Assembly (NCBI GenBank): GCA_016882485.1
Contig: VGPT01000016.1
Span: 1 to 32,819, forward strand
Source of the DNA: Cyanobacteria bacterium M_surface_10_m1_298
GTDB lineage: Bacteria; Cyanobacteriota; Cyanobacteriia; PCC-6307; Cyanobiaceae
Direction: 5' to 3'
Length of the DNA: 32,819 bases
The notes under the pieces were generated by a model. The model saw only the letters and a list, made by a program, of their open reading frames with translations, had not been told where the DNA came from and made no database searches. The position numbers and the translations under genes were made by a program. Below are positions 30,716 to 32,819 of the stretch, piece by piece (the first letter of the stretch is position 1; every line of letters begins with the position of its first letter).

Positions 30716-32819
30716 CAGTTCAAACGGGCCGCCTGGGCGACGCGATGGCGTTGGTCCGCCAACACGGTGGCGAGGGGCTGATGCTGCTCCAGATCCGGAT
30801 CACTGGCAACGATCGCTTGGGCCACCCGCCGGGCCTGCTCCAGCACATCGCCGTCTTCGGTGAGGCTGGCCAGAGCCAGATCCGGCAGACCGCTCTGGCG
30901 CGTGCCCAGCACCTGACCGGGTCCGCGCAGCCGCAGATCCATTTCGGCGATCTCAAAGCCATCGTTGGAATGCACCAACACCTCCAAGCGCTGTCTGGCC
31001 AGGGCGTTGCGACTGTCATTCACCAGGAGGCAGTAGGAGGCCGCCGCACCCCGACCGACTCGACCACGCAGCTGGTGCAACTGAGCCAGACCGAAACGGT
31101 CGGCATGGTCAATCACCATCACACTGGCTTCAGGAACATCCACGCCCACCTCCACCACGGTGGTGCTGACCAGCACCTGAGTGTCTCCAGAGGCGAAGGC
31201 ACGAATGGCCGCCTGCTTCTCTGCGCTGGCCATCCGGCCATGCAGCAGACCCACCTGCAGATCCGGGAACTCCTGCTCAGAGAGCTGCTGGTGCACATCC
31301 ACCGCAGAGCGCAGATCCAACTTCTCGGATTCCTCCACCAACGGAAGCACCACATAGGCCCTCTGGCCGAGGGCCACCTGCTCACGAATCAGGTCGTAGG
31401 CCTGATCGCGCTCCCCACCGGCCACCAGGGAGGTGCGAATGGGGGTTCGGCCAGGGGGTAACTCATCGATCTGACTCACCTCCAGATCGCCATGCATCGA
31501 CAGGGCCAGCGTGCGGGGAATGGGGGTGGCCGTCATGGTCAGCAGGTGCGGCTGAAGACCCTTGTCGAGCAAACGGTTGCGTTGGTGCACGCCAAAGCGA
31601 TGCTGCTCATCCACCACCACCAGACCAAGGCGGTTGAACTGGACCGGGTCCTCCAGGAGGGCATGGGTGCCCACCAACATCTGCAGGTTTCCATTGGCCA
31701 GATCCGCCAGCAACTCTCGGCGCCGACGGGCAGGCGTGGAACCAGTCAGCAGGGCACAGCTGACATGCAGCTGAGGCAACCACTCGCAGAGCTTGCGGTA
31801 GTGCTGCTCGGCCAGCACCTCCGTTGGGGCCATCAGGGCCCCTTGACAGCCCGCTTCAATCGCCGTGAGTAGTGAGGCAATCGCCACAACGGTTTTACCG
31901 CTGCCCACATCACCCTGCACCAATCGGGCCATCGGACGATCACGGGCGAGATCGGCTCGAATCTCCGCCAGCACCCGCTGCTGGGCGCCGGTCAACGGGA
32001 AGGGCAGCAGCTCAAGGAACGCCTCCACCAGCTCCCCGCCCTCAACCTGCAGGGGTGGAGCGGGCCGTGAGGTGAGTTGGCGGCGACGCTGCAACAAGCC
32101 CAGCTGCAACAGCAGGAACTCATCGAACACCAGGCGATGACGCGCGGCGGTGAGGCTCTGCTGATCAGTGGGCGCATGGATCTGGACCAGGGCCTCGCCG
32201 AGATCTTTCAGACCCTCCTGATGCTTGAGCGCGGTGGGCAGGGGGTCGCCCCAGCCTCGGGCCGCCGCGATCAGCGGGCGAATCAGCTGGCGCAGTCGAT
32301 CAGCGCTCAGGCCTTCGGTGAGGCCGTACACCGGCAGCAAGCGGCCGATCTGCTCACTGCGCACGCTGGCACTGGGGCTCTCCAGCACCTCCATCAACGG
32401 ATCCTGAAACGCAGGGCCGTAGGGCGTTTGCTTCACCAGCCCGCTCACAGCCACCGTGGCTCCAGCGGGGTACTGCCTCTGCTGCGCCTTCAACCAAGCC
32501 GGTGAGCTGAAGCGCTTGCCGGCAAAAAATTTCGAAACGCGGATCCGCCCGGTGACATCCGCCAGCTGCAACTCCAGGATCGAGAGATTGGGGTTGCGGG
32601 GGCTGGTGAAGCTGTGGCTACGGCGCACCGTGGCCACGATTGTCGCGGTGGTGCCGGCTTGCAGCCCAGCGATGCGCACCAGATTGGCGTAGTCGAGATA
32701 GTCGCGGGGGTAATAGCGAACGAGATCCCGGGCAACCCAGAGGTCGAGGGCCGCCAGCCGCTCTGCACTCTTGGGTCCGATGCCACGGATCTGGGCCAGA
32801 GGGGTGTCGGGCCTGATCG
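30715..32819 (-). CDS. recG: ATP-dependent DNA helicase RecG (N-terminus outside window)
   Basis: About 700 residues are in the window; the gene enters from the right edge in frame, and the true start is not seen. RecG remodels stalled replication forks and Holliday junctions. The visible part begins with a helix-hairpin-helix-like segment, T-P-L-A-Q-I-R-G-I-G-P-K-S-A-E-R-L, then R-Y-Y-P-R-D-Y-L-D-Y and the OB-fold wedge domain. Helicase motifs follow: G-D-V-G-S-G-K-T (motif I, near 31890-31912), D-E-Q-H-R-F-G (motif II), T-A-T-P-I-P-R (motif III) and R-G-R-V-G-R-G (motif VI). The frame continues upstream of the ATG-like codon at 32679, which is therefore not the start. The stop shares a base with the VanX-type start. 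Confidence 0.95.
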   Translation of the reverse strand, partial: IRPDTPLAQIRGIGPKSAERLAALDLWVARDLVRYYPRDYLDYANLVRIAGLQAGTTATIVATVRRSHSFTSPRNPNLSILELQLADVTGRIRVSKFFAGKRFSSPAWLKAQQRQYPAGATVAVSGLVKQTPYGPAFQDPLMEVLESPSASVRSEQIGRLLPVYGLTEGLSADRLRQLIRPLIAAARGWGDPLPTALKHQEGLKDLGEALVQIHAPTDQQSLTAARHRLVFDEFLLLQLGLLQRRRQLTSRPAPPLQVEGGELVEAFLELLPFPLTGAQQRVLAEIRADLARDRPMARLVQGDVGSGKTVVAIASLLTAIEAGCQGALMAPTEVLAEQHYRKLCEWLPQLHVSCALLTGSTPARRRRELLADLANGNLQMLVGTHALLEDPVQFNRLGLVVVDEQHRFGVHQRNRLLDKGLQPHLLTMTATPIPRTLALSMHGDLEVSQIDELPPGRTPIRTSLVAGGERDQAYDLIREQVALGQRAYVVLPLVEESEKLDLRSAVDVHQQLSEQEFPDLQVGLLHGRMASAEKQAAIRAFASGDTQVLVSTTVVEVGVDVPEASVMVIDHADRFGLAQLHQLRGRVGRGAAASYCLLVNDSRNALARQRLEVLVHSNDGFEIAEMDLRLRGPGQVLGTRQSGLPDLALASLTEDGDVLEQARRVAQAIVASDPDLEQHQPLATVLADQRHRVAQAARLN

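Noticed and set aside
32490-32786. Separate small minus-strand frame at the right edge.
   Set aside because: The recG frame continues through this region with a helix-hairpin-helix and R-Y-Y-P-R-D-Y block, so the other frame is a shadow.

Overview
The window is a gene-dense piece of chromosome from a GC-rich picocyanobacterium, most likely of the marine Synechococcus/Cyanobium group. The supporting genes are chlP (chlorophyll side-chain reduction), ccsA (thylakoid cytochrome c assembly), hemA (C5 tetrapyrrole pathway), a bifunctional FBPase/SBPase of the GlpX type, glgC, a ferredoxin-type sulfite reductase and a histidine-box acyl-lipid desaturase. Intergenic gaps are short and translational overlaps are frequent. 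I see no tRNA, rRNA, insertion sequence, phage gene or CRISPR array. This is core-genome sequence, and I did not find a convincing new defence or mobile system in it.

Layout, left to right. Positions 1-381 hold the start of purQ (cut by the window edge) and purS, both on the minus strand. A small predicted secreted protein (468-818) runs convergently into a minus-strand unit of hupE-like permease and CobW-type metallochaperone (2457-815). That unit is preceded by a clear cobalamin riboswitch (about 2478-2634), which starts only about 15 nt after the stop codon of a lumenal pentapeptide-repeat protein gene (2649-3194). Next on the plus strand come a divergent upp, a small membrane protein and ilvD (3251-5980).

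Positions 5964-12938 form a long minus-strand carbon and tetrapyrrole block. In transcription order it holds glpX, a terminator, hemA, glgC, gnd, pgl, a CIA30-domain protein and a 126-aa unknown. rpe (13164-13832) is divergent from glpX and ends at a strong terminator. Calvin-cycle, oxidative pentose-phosphate and glycogen genes are therefore gathered in one place.

Positions 13917-19559, minus strand, hold typA, a DUF309 protein, an LptA/OstA-like protein, lptB, an LptF/G-type permease and then ccsA. The first five genes are joined by four successive 4-nt start/stop overlaps, which links a ribosome-associated GTPase to lipopolysaccharide export. Positions 19857-23092 hold a VanY-type peptidase and a U32-family protein resembling rRNA hydroxylases. 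chlP (23285-24649) ends in a textbook terminator. A fatty-acid desaturase with an unusually low-GC 3' third and glyS follow on the minus strand. sir is divergent from glyS and converges with a VanX-type dipeptidase, which lies downstream of recG; recG runs off the right edge.

The observations most worth a second look are the riboswitch packed against an upstream gene, the altered NKxD motif and histidine tract in CobW, the overlap chain from typA to the Lpt genes, the compositional break in the desaturase gene, and two short direct repeats in the leaders of typA and sir.
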